Positions 8,788 to 18,292 of a stretch of DNA of 64,000 bases are shown in pieces. A program made the position numbers and the translations under genes. Under the pieces are notes generated by a model that saw nothing but the letters and a program-made list of their open reading frames with translations, was not told the DNA's origin and ran no database searches. The DNA comes from Mycobacterium sp. (GTDB lineage: Bacteria > Actinomycetota > Actinomycetes > Mycobacteriales > Mycobacteriaceae). The stretch's first letter is position 1, and every line of letters begins with the position of its first letter. Where the stretch lies: contig JAHFVD010000013.1 in NCBI GenBank assembly GCA_023264735.1, positions 62,001 through 126,000 of the forward strand, in the 5' to 3' direction.

Positions 8788-8921
8788 CGCTCACCCCAAC
8801 CGCCGTACGCTCGCTTCTCTTAGATAGCCGAATCGTATCGGCGTGTATTGACCTGGTGTGAGCGCGTTAGTGTGCTTTGGTCGGCTTCAGCGAACCCGCC
8901 GATAGAAAAGTTGAGCAATTC

Positions 8922-9953
8922 ATGACTGCACCAGCAGATACGTCGCCGCTTGAAGCGCGGGTCGGCCACTACTACCAGATGGACGGCACGTATCTGGTCG
9001 GCCGCGAGAAGCTGCGCGAATACGCCCGCGCGGTGCAGGACTACCACCCCGCGCACTGGGACGTCGCCGCCGCCGCTGAGCTGGGCTATTCGGACGTCAT
9101 CGCGCCGCTGACGTTCACCTCGGCGCCGGGGATGCAATGCAATCGCCGCATGTTCGAAGAGATCGTCGTCGGCTACGACACCTATCTGCAGACCGAAGAG
9201 GTTTTCGAGCAGCACCGCCCGATCGTGGCGGGTGACGAACTGGTCATCGACGTCGAGCTGACATCGGTTCGCCGGACCGCGGGCCGCGACTTCATCACCG
9301 TCACCAACACCTTCACCGATGCCGACGGCGAGCGGGTGCACACCCTGCACACGACGGTTGTCGGCGTGACCGGCGAGGACATCGACGCCGGGGTCAAGGC
9401 GGCCGTGCAGAAGGCGATGATGCACGACATGAACATCCTCGACATTCCCGGATCGGACGGCGCCTACGAGAAAGAGGTGCGACCGGCAGGTGAGATCCGG
9501 ATCTCCCAGGGTGGGTTGACGCGCACGCCGGGGACGCGAAAGTTCGACGACGTGAACGTCGGCGACGCATTGACCGTGCATCACACCCGGCTCTCGCGCG
9601 GCGACTTGGTCAACTACGCCGGGGTGGCCGGCGACGCCAATCCGATTCACTGGGACGAGGACATCGCCAAGCTGGCCGGGCTGCCCGATGTGATCGCCCA
9701 CGGAATGCTCACCATGGGCTTGGGTGCGGGCTTTCACTCCACCTGGTCGGGTGACCCGGGTGCGGTTACCCGCTTCGCGGTGCGGCTGTCCCAGCCCGCC
9801 GTCGTCTCAGCCAAGGAGGGCGCGGACATCGAATTCAGCGGCAAGATCAAGTCGCTGGATCCCGAAACCCGTTCGGGTGCTGTACTTGTCGGAGCGAAGT
9901 CCGACGGCCGGAAGATCTTCGGCTTGGCGACGATGAGCGTCCGGTTCAGCTGA
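8922..9953 (+). CDS. Fused HadA/HadB-type (3R)-hydroxyacyl-ACP dehydratase
   Basis: A 343-residue double hot-dog protein. The N-terminal half (about 1-150, GHYYQMDGTYLVGREKLREY then YHPAHWD) resembles HadA. The C-terminal half (about 195-340) resembles HadB and holds the hydratase-2 motif GDANPIHWDE, with catalytic Asp and His, followed by AHGMLTMG. Such enzymes dehydrate 3-hydroxyacyl-ACP or -CoA in mycobacterial fatty-acid or mycolate metabolism. I chose the ATG at 8922 because family members begin MTAP-like; a GTG at 8877 is also in frame. The gene is divergent from the zinc-ribbon DUF732 gene. The substrate (FAS-II intermediate or CoA ester) cannot be read from sequence. Confidence 0.88.
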   Translation: MTAPADTSPLEARVGHYYQMDGTYLVGREKLREYARAVQDYHPAHWDVAAAAELGYSDVIAPLTFTSAPGMQCNRRMFEEIVVGYDTYLQTEEVFEQHRPIVAGDELVIDVELTSVRRTAGRDFITVTNTFTDADGERVHTLHTTVVGVTGEDIDAGVKAAVQKAMMHDMNILDIPGSDGAYEKEVRPAGEIRISQGGLTRTPGTRKFDDVNVGDALTVHHTRLSRGDLVNYAGVAGDANPIHWDEDIAKLAGLPDVIAHGMLTMGLGAGFHSTWSGDPGAVTRFAVRLSQPAVVSAKEGADIEFSGKIKSLDPETRSGAVLVGAKSDGRKIFGLATMSVRFS

Positions 9954-10563
9954 GCCCCGAGAGCCATCGTCCGATCCCCTCCGGATCTGAGACGTGGTCG
10001 GGATCGACCTTGTGCATGGCCGCATTAACCGCAAGGTCGGCCTCGCAGCTGGCCGGATCCTGCAGCACGACTCGGCCCCCGGCCGCTTTGACAATCGCAC
10101 AACCTTCGGCACCGTCTTCGCTCGCGCACGAAAGCAGAACGGCCGTTACCGAATTGGTGAGTTGGGCTGCGCTGGCGAAGAGCACGTCGAGAGAGGGGCG
10201 AGAGCAGAGCACCGGCCCGTCCAACGTCAGGTGTGCGCGCACATCGGGACCCGTGTCGTACTGCTCGATGGGAGTCTGCGGCCGCGCCGATCGGCGTCGG
10301 TCATTGCCCACCAACAGGTGATAGCCGGCCGGCCCAAGCGTCACCTCGCCCGTCGGACATGGCGACGGGCTGGTACCGGGTTCGCTGATCGGAATCGCGG
10401 TGAAGCCTTGCAGCACCGAGGCGAGCCCGCCGTACTGGGGTGCACGATGCAGGACCACAACGGCCACCCTGCCCCGGATGTCGTTGAGCGTCTGGAAGAT
10501 TCCCCGAAGCGCTCCTATTCCACCGGCGCTGCCACCGATGACGATGACATCAGGGCCGGGCAT
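9946..10563 (-). CDS. cheB: CheB-type protein-glutamate methylesterase domain
   Basis: A 205-residue stand-alone CheB catalytic domain without the usual N-terminal receiver. The Ser nucleophile lies in IGGSAGGI (about residues 9-16), the His in VVLHRAP, and the Asp region is CASEDGAEG, in place of the usual GMGxDG. CheB removes methyl esters that CheR adds to glutamates of signalling proteins. It is the last gene of a leftward operon, one base after cheR, and its end overlaps the convergent dehydratase gene by eight bases. No methyl-accepting chemotaxis protein is visible in the window, and mycobacteria lack flagella. The target is therefore probably the neighbouring hybrid kinase or another coiled-coil sensor. 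Confidence 0.87.
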   Translation of the reverse strand: MPGPDVIVIGGSAGGIGALRGIFQTLNDIRGRVAVVVLHRAPQYGGLASVLQGFTAIPISEPGTSPSPCPTGEVTLGPAGYHLLVGNDRRRSARPQTPIEQYDTGPDVRAHLTLDGPVLCSRPSLDVLFASAAQLTNSVTAVLLSCASEDGAEGCAIVKAAGGRVVLQDPASCEADLAVNAAMHKVDPDHVSDPEGIGRWLSGLS

Positions 10564-10564
10564 G

Positions 10565-11419
10565 CTAGTTCTGGCTCTTCACGTAGATACCGAGCCGACG
10601 ATCCTGTGGTTTGAACAATCGCGTGCCGTCACCCGTGAGGCCCTCACGCGGACCGATGACGAGATTGCCGAAGGGTGCCAGGCTGTCCCAGAACACCCGC
10701 TCAACCCTGTGTTGGAGTGTCTCCTCGAAATAGATGAAGACGTTCCTGCACATGATCAACTGGAATTCGCCAAATGCGCTGTCGGTGGCGAGATTATGCG
10801 AAAAGAACTCGAGCCGGGATCGCAGCGCCGGGCTGAGAATGCAGCGATCGTACTTCGCGATATACCAGTCCGAGAACGGTCTTTCCCCGCCGCTGATCTG
10901 GTAGTTACGGGTCGCCCCGACCATCACATCCGCCGGGTAGATCGCCGACGAGGCGACCCGCAGCGAGTCGCTGTCGATATCGGTGGCGTAGATCGTCGTC
11001 CGATCCAACAAGCCGGCCTCGTCCAGCAGGATCGCAATGGAATACGCTTCCTCACCGGTCGCACAACCCGCGATCCAGATCCGAATGGTCGGATAGGTGG
11101 CCAGCCTGGGCAGTAATTCCGTCCGAATCTTGGCGAACACCAACGGATCCCGGAACATCTCGGTGACATTCACCGTCATCGTCGACAGGAATGATGACAG
11201 CAGTGCTGGATCTCGAAGGACCCGGCCTTGCGCTTCGGAGATAGTGCCCAGCGAGTGCTTTTCGACAAAGGTCATCAACCTTCTGTTTCGCGAAGCGTCC
11301 GTGTAGTGGCGAAAGTCGTAGCCGAGATGCTCGAACACCGAGTAGAAAAACGCCTCTGCCTCGATCGCAGTGAGTTCCTGGGATCGAGTCGCGTCTGACT
11401 GCTCGGCGGGATTACTCAC
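10565..11419 (-). CDS. cheR: CheR-type protein-glutamate methyltransferase
   Basis: A 284-residue CheR. An N-terminal helical domain (about 15-80) is followed by a SAM-binding methyltransferase domain with IAGCATGEEAYSIAI, then IYATDIDSDSL, FFSHNL and IMCRNVFIYF, all hallmarks of the family. It transfers methyl groups from S-adenosylmethionine to glutamates. The start is taken as the GTG at 11419, because GTGAGTAA there overlaps the kinase stop by eight bases and implies translational coupling. A longer reading from 11515 would lie wholly inside the kinase gene. CheB follows one base later. Together with the kinase this is a CheR/CheB/hybrid-kinase module. Confidence 0.9.
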   Translation of the reverse strand: MSNPAEQSDATRSQELTAIEAEAFFYSVFEHLGYDFRHYTDASRNRRLMTFVEKHSLGTISEAQGRVLRDPALLSSFLSTMTVNVTEMFRDPLVFAKIRTELLPRLATYPTIRIWIAGCATGEEAYSIAILLDEAGLLDRTTIYATDIDSDSLRVASSAIYPADVMVGATRNYQISGGERPFSDWYIAKYDRCILSPALRSRLEFFSHNLATDSAFGEFQLIMCRNVFIYFEETLQHRVERVFWDSLAPFGNLVIGPREGLTGDGTRLFKPQDRRLGIYVKSQN

Positions 11420-14400
11420 TGGCGCTTGACGACTTCCGCTCTCCTCGTGGCCGGCTGGCCAGCCACACTCGGAGCACCGAGGTGAGTTGGTCCATATCGA
11501 CAGGCTTGGTGACATAGTCCGATGCGCCTGCGTCCAAGCACTTCTGGCGGTCGCCCTTCATGGCTTTCGCGGTAAGCGCGACGACGGGAAGGCTGCGCCA
11601 GCGGACCTCCGCCCGAATCCGGCGCATGGCCTCGTAACCGTCCATGACGGGCATCATGATGTCCATCAATACCAGGCCGACCTCCGGATGGGCGGCGAGG
11701 ACGTCGAGTCCTTCTTGTCCGTTGCTCGCGGGTATCACCTTGATGCCGTACCGCTTCAACGCACTACCGAGCGAGAAGACGTTGCGGACGTCGTCATCGA
11801 CGAGCAGTACCGTATTGCCCTCCAGCGATTCATCGATACGCCTGGGGTTGGAAAGTATTTCGCGCGCCGAATCGGGCATGTCATTGGCGACGCGATGAAG
11901 AAACAGGGCGGTCTCGTCCAGCAGGCGCTCGGGCGATTTGGCATTCTTCAACACAATCGCGGAAGCCAGGGCCTCGAGACGCTGGGTTTCCGCAGCGGTC
12001 AGCTCGCGCCCGGTGTGCACGATCACCGGAAGGCTCTTCGCCTGCAGCTGGCCCTTGATCTGCTCGATGAGGTCGATCCCGTCGATATCAGGCAACCCCA
12101 GATCGAGGACCAGGCAATCGTAGGTGGTTGCTCCCGCGAGCTCCGCCAGCACTTGCTCGCCGGTACCGACACAGGTGATCGCAATATCGTCGCTCTCGAT
12201 CATGTGCTTGACGACCTGGCGCTGGCTGGCGTCGTCTTCGGCGACCAGCACGTGCCGCGGTCCCGGCTTCAGGAAATCGGCTACGGCCGTGAACATCGAA
12301 CGGAGCGCGGTGATATCGGCGGGTTTGTTCAGGGTGTGGATGGCGCCCATCCGACGGCCGCGTCCGTCGTCGTTCGTCCCGGAAATGACGTTGACCGGTA
12401 TGTGACGCGTGGTGAGGTCATGCTTGAGGACGTCGAGGACAACCCAGCCGGCCATATCCGGCAGGCCGATGTCCAAGGTGATGGCGGCGGGTTTGCGTTC
12501 CTTCGCCAGCGCGAGGGCCATTCGACCGCTCTCGGTGACGACCGCATCGAATCCGGCTTCCCTGGCCAGCCCGGCGAGCATCCCCGCGAAAGTCGGGTCA
12601 TCCTCGACGACCAGCAGCACGGGTTTGGTCCCCTGAGGCCAGGCGACGGTTGAGATGTCCACATCCTCAAAGCGTTCGAGAGCACTACCAGTCTCGGGGG
12701 ATCCCTGTGCAACTGGCCGATCGCCGTTCGACGCCACTGAACGGGGCGCAGCCGCTGGAGTGCTCGGGATCACGGTCTGCCCGGCCCCGTCGGCGGGCAC
12801 ACGGTCAACCGGGAGATAACAGGTGAATGTCGATCCCTGTCCCAGCGCGCTGCGCAGTGTGACCTCGCCGCCGAGATTGCGCGCCAGCTCTCGGCTGATC
12901 GCCAACCCGAGACCGGTACCCCCGTACCGCCGGGTCGTTCCCTGCGCGGCCTGCTGGAACGACTCGAAGATCAGGTGGTGATCCTTCGGGTCGATACCAA
13001 TTCCGGTGTCCACAACGGCCAGTTCCAGAAAACCGTCACCCGGATTGCCTTCACTATCACCCGCGGCGGACAGCTTCACGGTCACCGACCCTTCGTCGGT
13101 GAACTTGATCGCGTTCGCCACCAGATTCTTCGCGATCTGTTTCACCCGCGTGTAATCACTCGTGAGTTGTCCAGGCGCGTTGTCATCCACCACGACGGAA
13201 AAGGTCACACTCTTGTGCTCAGCGATCGGACGGAACGTGCGCTCCAGAAAATCGACCAGCTCGCGCACTTCGATCACTTCCCGCTCGAGGCGCAGTGATC
13301 CGGATTCCACCTTGGCCAGATCAAGAACCTCGTCGATGAGATTCAGCAGATCCTTGCCGCATTGTTGGATCGTCTGCGCGAATTCCTGCTGCTTGTCGGA
13401 CAGCGGTTCGTCCGAGTCGGACAGCAGGCCCGCCAGGATCAGGATGCTGTTCAACGGGGTGCGCAGTTCGTGCGACATGTTCGCCAGGAACTCTGACTTG
13501 TACCGTGAAGACACCGCCAGTTCCTCGGCCTTGGCTTCGAGAGTCTCACTGAGGCGGTGCAGTTCGGAGTTCTTGTGCTCCAAGGTCTGTGCCTGCGATT
13601 CCAGCCGTTCGGAACTGGCCCGCAGCTCTTCCTGCTGTGAACGCAGTTCCTCAGTTGTCTCTTCCAGTTCGGCGTTCTGTGCCGACAACTGATCTTCACG
13701 TCGCACCAGCTGCTCGTTGGCCGTCCGCAGTTCTTCCTCCTCAGCCTGCAGTTCCTCGGTCTGGGCCTGTGACAGCTTCAGCAACTCACGGGTCTTCTGC
13801 GCTGATTCGATTGCGCTGATCGCGACGCCGGCTCCGAGGGCGATGTTCTCCAACAGCTCGGTGTCGTCGTCCGTGAACAACCGCAGAGAAGCAAGCTCGA
13901 GAACGCCGTGCACTTCGGACTCGAATTTGATCGGTATCAGAATCAGCGAGACCGGTTCGGTCTTGCCCAATCCGGAAACGATCTCGACGTAGTCACCGGG
14001 TGCACCGGTCACCTCGATCCTGTTGCCCTCCAAGGCACACTGACCGACTAGACCATCTCCCAGTCCGAAAGAGGTCGGCAGATCCTTACGACGGTGGAAA
14101 GCGTACGACGCGGTCAGGGCGAATTTATCGTCATCGGGCTGCCGCAGATAGAGAGCTCCGTGTTTGGCACCGACAGCCTCGCCGGCGCGCGAGACGATCG
14201 TGGTGCATGCCGCAGCCAGATCGGTGGCGACCTGCACCTCGGTCATCAGATCCGCCTGAATTTCCTTAGAACGGCGCGCCTTTTCATTCTGTTCCGCCGC
14301 CGCCGTAACGGTGCGGTTGATGTTGCGGGCCATAAAGAACATCACGACGCAGAGCAAGGCGATGATCACGCTCGCGGAGATCCACAGCATCGCCCGGGCG

Positions 14401-14933
14401 AACTGGGTCGCCTGCCCTGCCCGCCGATTGGCGTCGTCCGCCGCCCTCGCAGTGTCCTGCTCGATCTGGTGCAGCTGACTCTCCAGCACTGTTACGTCAT
14501 CCAAGAGACCCCTCGCGGAAGCCGTCGCTTGCGTGGGGTTCTGGATGCTCTGCAGTTCGTTCCGGTACCTCGTCTGGAAGGACGTCCAGCTGGCCAAGGC
14601 TTGCTGATACTGCAAGCGTCGGGTGCCGTCGGCGCCGGTTTCAGCGGCTGCGCGGAGTCCGGTATCGACGGACTTGTCGAGTTGGTCCAGCTCGCCGATG
14701 AGTTCGGGGCGGTGGGCCGGATCGTTGGCGAACACAAGCCGGCCGTGCGTGAGCAGCAATGCCTCCAGGTCCCGCTGGATGTCAAGTGCAGCGACTTGCG
14801 CATTGCTCGCGTCGGCACGTTCGTCGTAGAGCGAGGTGATCCTCGTGAGTTGAACTGTGTAGACCGTATTCGCGGCGATAAGCGCGAGTACCGCGATCAC
14901 GCCACCGGTCGCTAATCGAGTCGCAAGCTTCAT
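11412..14933 (-). CDS. Hybrid sensor histidine kinase with GAF and three receiver domains
   Basis: A 1173-residue membrane kinase. TM1 (about 8-28) and TM2 (about 182-203) flank an extracytoplasmic helical sensor (CHASE3-like, rich in Asp, Gln and Ala). Then come a GAF domain (about 235-385), a long coiled coil full of EELR/EELQ repeats (about 385-485), HisKA with His488 in MSHELRTPLNS, an ATPase domain (NxxxNAIKF, DTGIGI and GGTGLGL motifs), and three receivers with intact acceptors (LDIGLPDM, LDLGLPDI, MDIMMPVMDG). The layout resembles stress or developmental hybrid kinases. It lies six bases after the GGDEF-EAL gene and overlaps cheR by eight bases. The coiled coil is a plausible substrate for CheR/CheB methylation, by analogy with chemoreceptor helices. 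Confidence 0.93.
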   Translation of the reverse strand: MKLATRLATGGVIAVLALIAANTVYTVQLTRITSLYDERADASNAQVAALDIQRDLEALLLTHGRLVFANDPAHRPELIGELDQLDKSVDTGLRAAAETGADGTRRLQYQQALASWTSFQTRYRNELQSIQNPTQATASARGLLDDVTVLESQLHQIEQDTARAADDANRRAGQATQFARAMLWISASVIIALLCVVMFFMARNINRTVTAAAEQNEKARRSKEIQADLMTEVQVATDLAAACTTIVSRAGEAVGAKHGALYLRQPDDDKFALTASYAFHRRKDLPTSFGLGDGLVGQCALEGNRIEVTGAPGDYVEIVSGLGKTEPVSLILIPIKFESEVHGVLELASLRLFTDDDTELLENIALGAGVAISAIESAQKTRELLKLSQAQTEELQAEEEELRTANEQLVRREDQLSAQNAELEETTEELRSQQEELRASSERLESQAQTLEHKNSELHRLSETLEAKAEELAVSSRYKSEFLANMSHELRTPLNSILILAGLLSDSDEPLSDKQQEFAQTIQQCGKDLLNLIDEVLDLAKVESGSLRLEREVIEVRELVDFLERTFRPIAEHKSVTFSVVVDDNAPGQLTSDYTRVKQIAKNLVANAIKFTDEGSVTVKLSAAGDSEGNPGDGFLELAVVDTGIGIDPKDHHLIFESFQQAAQGTTRRYGGTGLGLAISRELARNLGGEVTLRSALGQGSTFTCYLPVDRVPADGAGQTVIPSTPAAAPRSVASNGDRPVAQGSPETGSALERFEDVDISTVAWPQGTKPVLLVVEDDPTFAGMLAGLAREAGFDAVVTESGRMALALAKERKPAAITLDIGLPDMAGWVVLDVLKHDLTTRHIPVNVISGTNDDGRGRRMGAIHTLNKPADITALRSMFTAVADFLKPGPRHVLVAEDDASQRQVVKHMIESDDIAITCVGTGEQVLAELAGATTYDCLVLDLGLPDIDGIDLIEQIKGQLQAKSLPVIVHTGRELTAAETQRLEALASAIVLKNAKSPERLLDETALFLHRVANDMPDSAREILSNPRRIDESLEGNTVLLVDDDVRNVFSLGSALKRYGIKVIPASNGQEGLDVLAAHPEVGLVLMDIMMPVMDGYEAMRRIRAEVRWRSLPVVALTAKAMKGDRQKCLDAGASDYVTKPVDMDQLTSVLRVWLASRPRGERKSSSASE

Positions 14934-14939
14934 ATCACC

Positions 14940-17678
14940 CTAGCCTTCGCCTGTGTCCTGATTTGCCCACGCCATGTTCCAGTTCTCCAGTTCTGCAGCG
15001 AGATCCGTAGCCTCAATCGGGAGTGCATACAAGAAGCCCTGTTGCAGAACGCATCCCGCATTCCTCAGCCAGTTTGCCTGCTCTTCATTTTCGACACCTG
15101 CGGCAATGAGATCGACCCGCATACAGTCCGCCAGGGCAATTTGGCTTCGCACCAGTCGTTGCACGCGTTCGACTTCGTCAACTTCGGCGACGAAAGAACG
15201 GTCGATCTTCAAGCAGTCGACGGGCACATGCAGCAGATTGGTCATGCTGGCATACTCCACGCCGAAATCCTGTATCGCCAACCGGAATCCGATGTCCCGC
15301 GCGCGACGCAGCACCGTCCGTGCCGGCACAGGATCGCCACTGAACGTCAGTTCGGTAAGTTCCAGGCAGATGTTCTCCGGGGATATCCGACTGTCTTGCT
15401 GAACCCCGACCAGATGGTCGAGAAAGCCGCCATCGAGCACCTGAACCGGTGAGAGATTCACGTGCAACTTCAGGTCACTTCTCCCCAATAACGCGTAGTC
15501 CTGCAAACTGCGTGTCACGATCCATCGGCCCAGCGGTCCTATCTGCCCGGCACTCTCTGCCAACGCTATGATTTCTTTCGCGGGCATGTCTTCGTCGCCA
15601 ACCCGCCAGCGCACCAGGGCTTCAAGACCGAAAAGCACACCGGTGGAGGCATTTACGATCGGTTGATAAGCCACCCGGAATTCCGACCGCACGATTGCAC
15701 CCGACAGCTCCGCTCGCCGATCCACCTGCCCCTGATGTCTCGACCCGATCACATCGGTGTAGAGCACACACTGATCCAATCGATTCTTCTTCGCCTCGAA
15801 CATCGCTATATCGGCCTGGGACAGCAGCTCTTCCGGCGTGTGAGCGCTCGCGCCGAGACAGGAAATGCCCATGCTCAGCGAGGGACTCAGAGTGGCTTTG
15901 GTACACCGCACGGGCTGTGCCTGGACCCGTTCCAAGATCCGGTTCCCGGCCACAACGGCGGCGTTCGTCGACGGCAGACCTTCCAACAGGATGATGAATT
16001 CATCCCCGCCGATTCGGCACGCCAGAGCGTCGCTGCTGCGTATCGCGGACAGTAGTCGCGCAGCCACTTCGACAAGTAGTTCGTCCCCGGTGTCATGACC
16101 GTAGGTGTCATTGACCGCCTTGAATTTGTTGACATCCATGTACAGCAGGGCGGCCAGTTTCCCGTCATCCTCCTGACGGGCAAGCTCCGCAAGTCGCTCG
16201 TTGAGCTGCCTGCGATTAGCGAGGTCGGTCAGGGGGTCGTGACTGGCGAGATGACTGATCACGAGCTGCGCCTGTTTGATCTCGGTCAAGTCGTGGACTA
16301 CGACCGCGACATGCAGATCGGCTGAGTCGCCGATCGGCGACAAGGTCGTCAGGACGTCGACCGGGCGACCGTCGTTGGCGACAAGCGTCATCTCCAGCGA
16401 CACCTCCTGGTGCATCTCCAGGGTGACGTCCAGCTGCTCACGCAACCGGCTTCGGTCGGCGTCGACCGCAAGCTCCACAATGGACCGGCCGATCAACGTA
16501 TCGGCGTGTCCACTGAATAGAGCTAATGCCGCCTTGTTGCAGCTTCGGATGGCGCCGGAGGCATCGACAGCGAGGATCGCGTCAGCGGTGGCCTGCATGA
16601 CGGCGGCATACTCGGCCTGGACCCGGTAGAGCGTCGCATTAGCAAGCGCCAGCGCGGCTGCCGTCGAGACCCCGCGGAACAGCGCGGATTCGACCTCCGA
16701 GAAGGCGGGCCCCTCGGGTCGACCGACACACACGAAGCCGACGTGCTCGCCGCGAGCCATCAATTCCTCGACCATGCACGTCCCCTGCGGCGGCGCACCT
16801 TGGATCCGGTCGACGAGTTGGTCGATAAGCCACGACTGCTCCGCCTTTCGGCCGGACTCCGGATGTGAGAACGAGTCATGCCACCCCTTGTCGGCCATCG
16901 GCAGGCGGAGCAAGCACTCGGCTGCGAAAATCCTGCTCAACTCGGTGCCGATGGTCTTCTCCAGCGAGGCCAGATCAAGGCTGCCTTCGGTGAAGGTGGT
17001 GGCCAGCCTCGCCCGCCGTCGAGCGAGGTCCAGCTCCTCCCGCTGCCGGATCTCGGCGGCGCGCGCAACCTGCATTTGTTGTTCGTGCAGGATTGCCGCC
17101 TCGCTGCGCAGCCTGGCGAAGGACCGATCCAATTCCAGCAGGGCTTTGACTTTTGCGTAAAGCACACCCGAGGAGACCGGCTTGAGAAGAAAATCCACCG
17201 CGCCGAGGTCGTAGCCGCGATTCAGGTCGCCGTCGTCGGCCTGGCCGGTGAGGAAGATGATGGGCGTCGACGCCAGCTCGTCGGCTTCCCGGATGAGTCG
17301 CGCCGTCTCGAAGCCACCCATGCCGGGCATATTGATATCCAGAACGATCACTGCGACTTTGCGCTGCAGCAATGCGGTGAGCGCCTCTTCGCCCGAACCG
17401 GCCTGGATGAGCTCGCAGTCCAGCGGGGTCAGCACCGTGCACAGCAGGTCGCGCAGTCGCGCGTCATCGTCGACAACCAGCACTGTCTGTTTGCTCTCGG
17501 TTGCCACGGGCGTCGGCTCGACGTCGCCCGCCAGCACGGGGTCCACCGATCCCTCCCGCGCTTCATCCGGAACAAGCACCCCGACTTCCACCCCCCCGGT
17601 AACCCCGAACCGACATTCTTCCCACAATTGTGCGCTCGGTCCGCCCCTTTCAGGACGCCGATCGAGAAGTCCGTTCAC
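14940..17678 (-). CDS. REC-(GAF)-PAS-GGDEF-EAL cyclic di-GMP signalling protein
   Basis: A protein of up to 912 residues. A receiver domain (about 66-185, acceptor Asp114 in LDINMPG) is followed by a helical linker, a weak GAF-like region (about 225-345), PAS (about 350-465), GGDEF (about 475-635; motif intact at 557-561) and EAL (about 655-900; Glu686 in LEALVRW). Diguanylate cyclase activity is plausible. The EAL half looks damaged. The DDFG motif is QDFG (Gln803), so one metal-binding Asp is lost, and EGVE reads AGVE, while the Asn (NLSP), ELTE, Lys (LKIDRSF) and QQGF positions remain. It is the first gene of the operon with the kinase, cheR and cheB. The GTG at 17678 is not certain; later GTG codons are possible. 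Confidence 0.9.
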   Translation of the reverse strand: MNGLLDRRPERGGPSAQLWEECRFGVTGGVEVGVLVPDEAREGSVDPVLAGDVEPTPVATESKQTVLVVDDDARLRDLLCTVLTPLDCELIQAGSGEEALTALLQRKVAVIVLDINMPGMGGFETARLIREADELASTPIIFLTGQADDGDLNRGYDLGAVDFLLKPVSSGVLYAKVKALLELDRSFARLRSEAAILHEQQMQVARAAEIRQREELDLARRRARLATTFTEGSLDLASLEKTIGTELSRIFAAECLLRLPMADKGWHDSFSHPESGRKAEQSWLIDQLVDRIQGAPPQGTCMVEELMARGEHVGFVCVGRPEGPAFSEVESALFRGVSTAAALALANATLYRVQAEYAAVMQATADAILAVDASGAIRSCNKAALALFSGHADTLIGRSIVELAVDADRSRLREQLDVTLEMHQEVSLEMTLVANDGRPVDVLTTLSPIGDSADLHVAVVVHDLTEIKQAQLVISHLASHDPLTDLANRRQLNERLAELARQEDDGKLAALLYMDVNKFKAVNDTYGHDTGDELLVEVAARLLSAIRSSDALACRIGGDEFIILLEGLPSTNAAVVAGNRILERVQAQPVRCTKATLSPSLSMGISCLGASAHTPEELLSQADIAMFEAKKNRLDQCVLYTDVIGSRHQGQVDRRAELSGAIVRSEFRVAYQPIVNASTGVLFGLEALVRWRVGDEDMPAKEIIALAESAGQIGPLGRWIVTRSLQDYALLGRSDLKLHVNLSPVQVLDGGFLDHLVGVQQDSRISPENICLELTELTFSGDPVPARTVLRRARDIGFRLAIQDFGVEYASMTNLLHVPVDCLKIDRSFVAEVDEVERVQRLVRSQIALADCMRVDLIAAGVENEEQANWLRNAGCVLQQGFLYALPIEATDLAAELENWNMAWANQDTGEG

Positions 17679-17798
17679 TCCTGCCCGTGCTGGACGTGGG
17701 TGGTGGGTGTGCCTTCCTCGGCGAGCGTCTCTACTTCGGTGCCGATCCCCAGCCTGATTCCGCCGTACCCCTTGGTCAAAATTGCTGACGTGCGGAGT

Positions 17799-18288
17799 TC
17801 ATTCAGATGATCTGTGTATTGCGGTCATTTCGTCCCGAACCATATGTGCAACAGCGCGTTTCGCCGACCACTCACGCACGGTGCGCCGCACCGCGATGGC
17901 GACTGCCACGATGCTCAGCACGATCAGAGGCGCGGTGATACCGACGGCCGGCTCGATCGTGACCAGCAGCAGGGGCAATCCGAAACCCAGATAGGTGACG
18001 GCCCAGAAAATACCCGTCAACGTTCCACGCAACCGGGGAGGTGACAGGGTCTCGACGTCGATCAGGCCTTGCCGGAGCACAATCCGTAGGCGATGCCCAG
18101 CACGAGCGCCACGACCACGAAGACGGCCAGTGGCGGCATCGCCCCGGCGGCGGCAACGGTGCCGAATCCGACTGCGGCCGCCAGCGCTCCGGCGGCCCCG
18201 GCGATCGGACCCCTCCCCCTGCGCCGCGCAACAGTCAACCCGACTCCAGCATTCCAGTGCAGATCAGCTGGCAGTGGGGTCTACTAGT
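17799..18288 (-). pseudogene. MFS transporter remnant with frameshift
   Basis: The leftward strand encodes the last helices of a major facilitator transporter. Reading from about 18280, one frame gives NAGVGLTVARR, then GALAAAVGFGTVAAAGAMPPLA and YGLC. It breaks at about 18078, and the next frame continues LRQGLIDVETLSPPRLRGTL and two more helices to a stop at 17799. Inserting one base (a C in GTGCTCC) restores a single frame. The upstream part is absent, with a stop codon near 18286. So this is a truncated, frameshifted remnant. Its 5' part underlies the start of the divergent GAF-EAL-PAS-GGDEF gene. Confidence 0.72.
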
Positions 18289-18292
18289 GACC

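Noticed and set aside
10565..11515. Longer CheR starting at 11515
   Set aside because: The extra residues lie inside the kinase coding sequence and lack CheR similarity; the GTG at 11419 gives a typical stop-start overlap.
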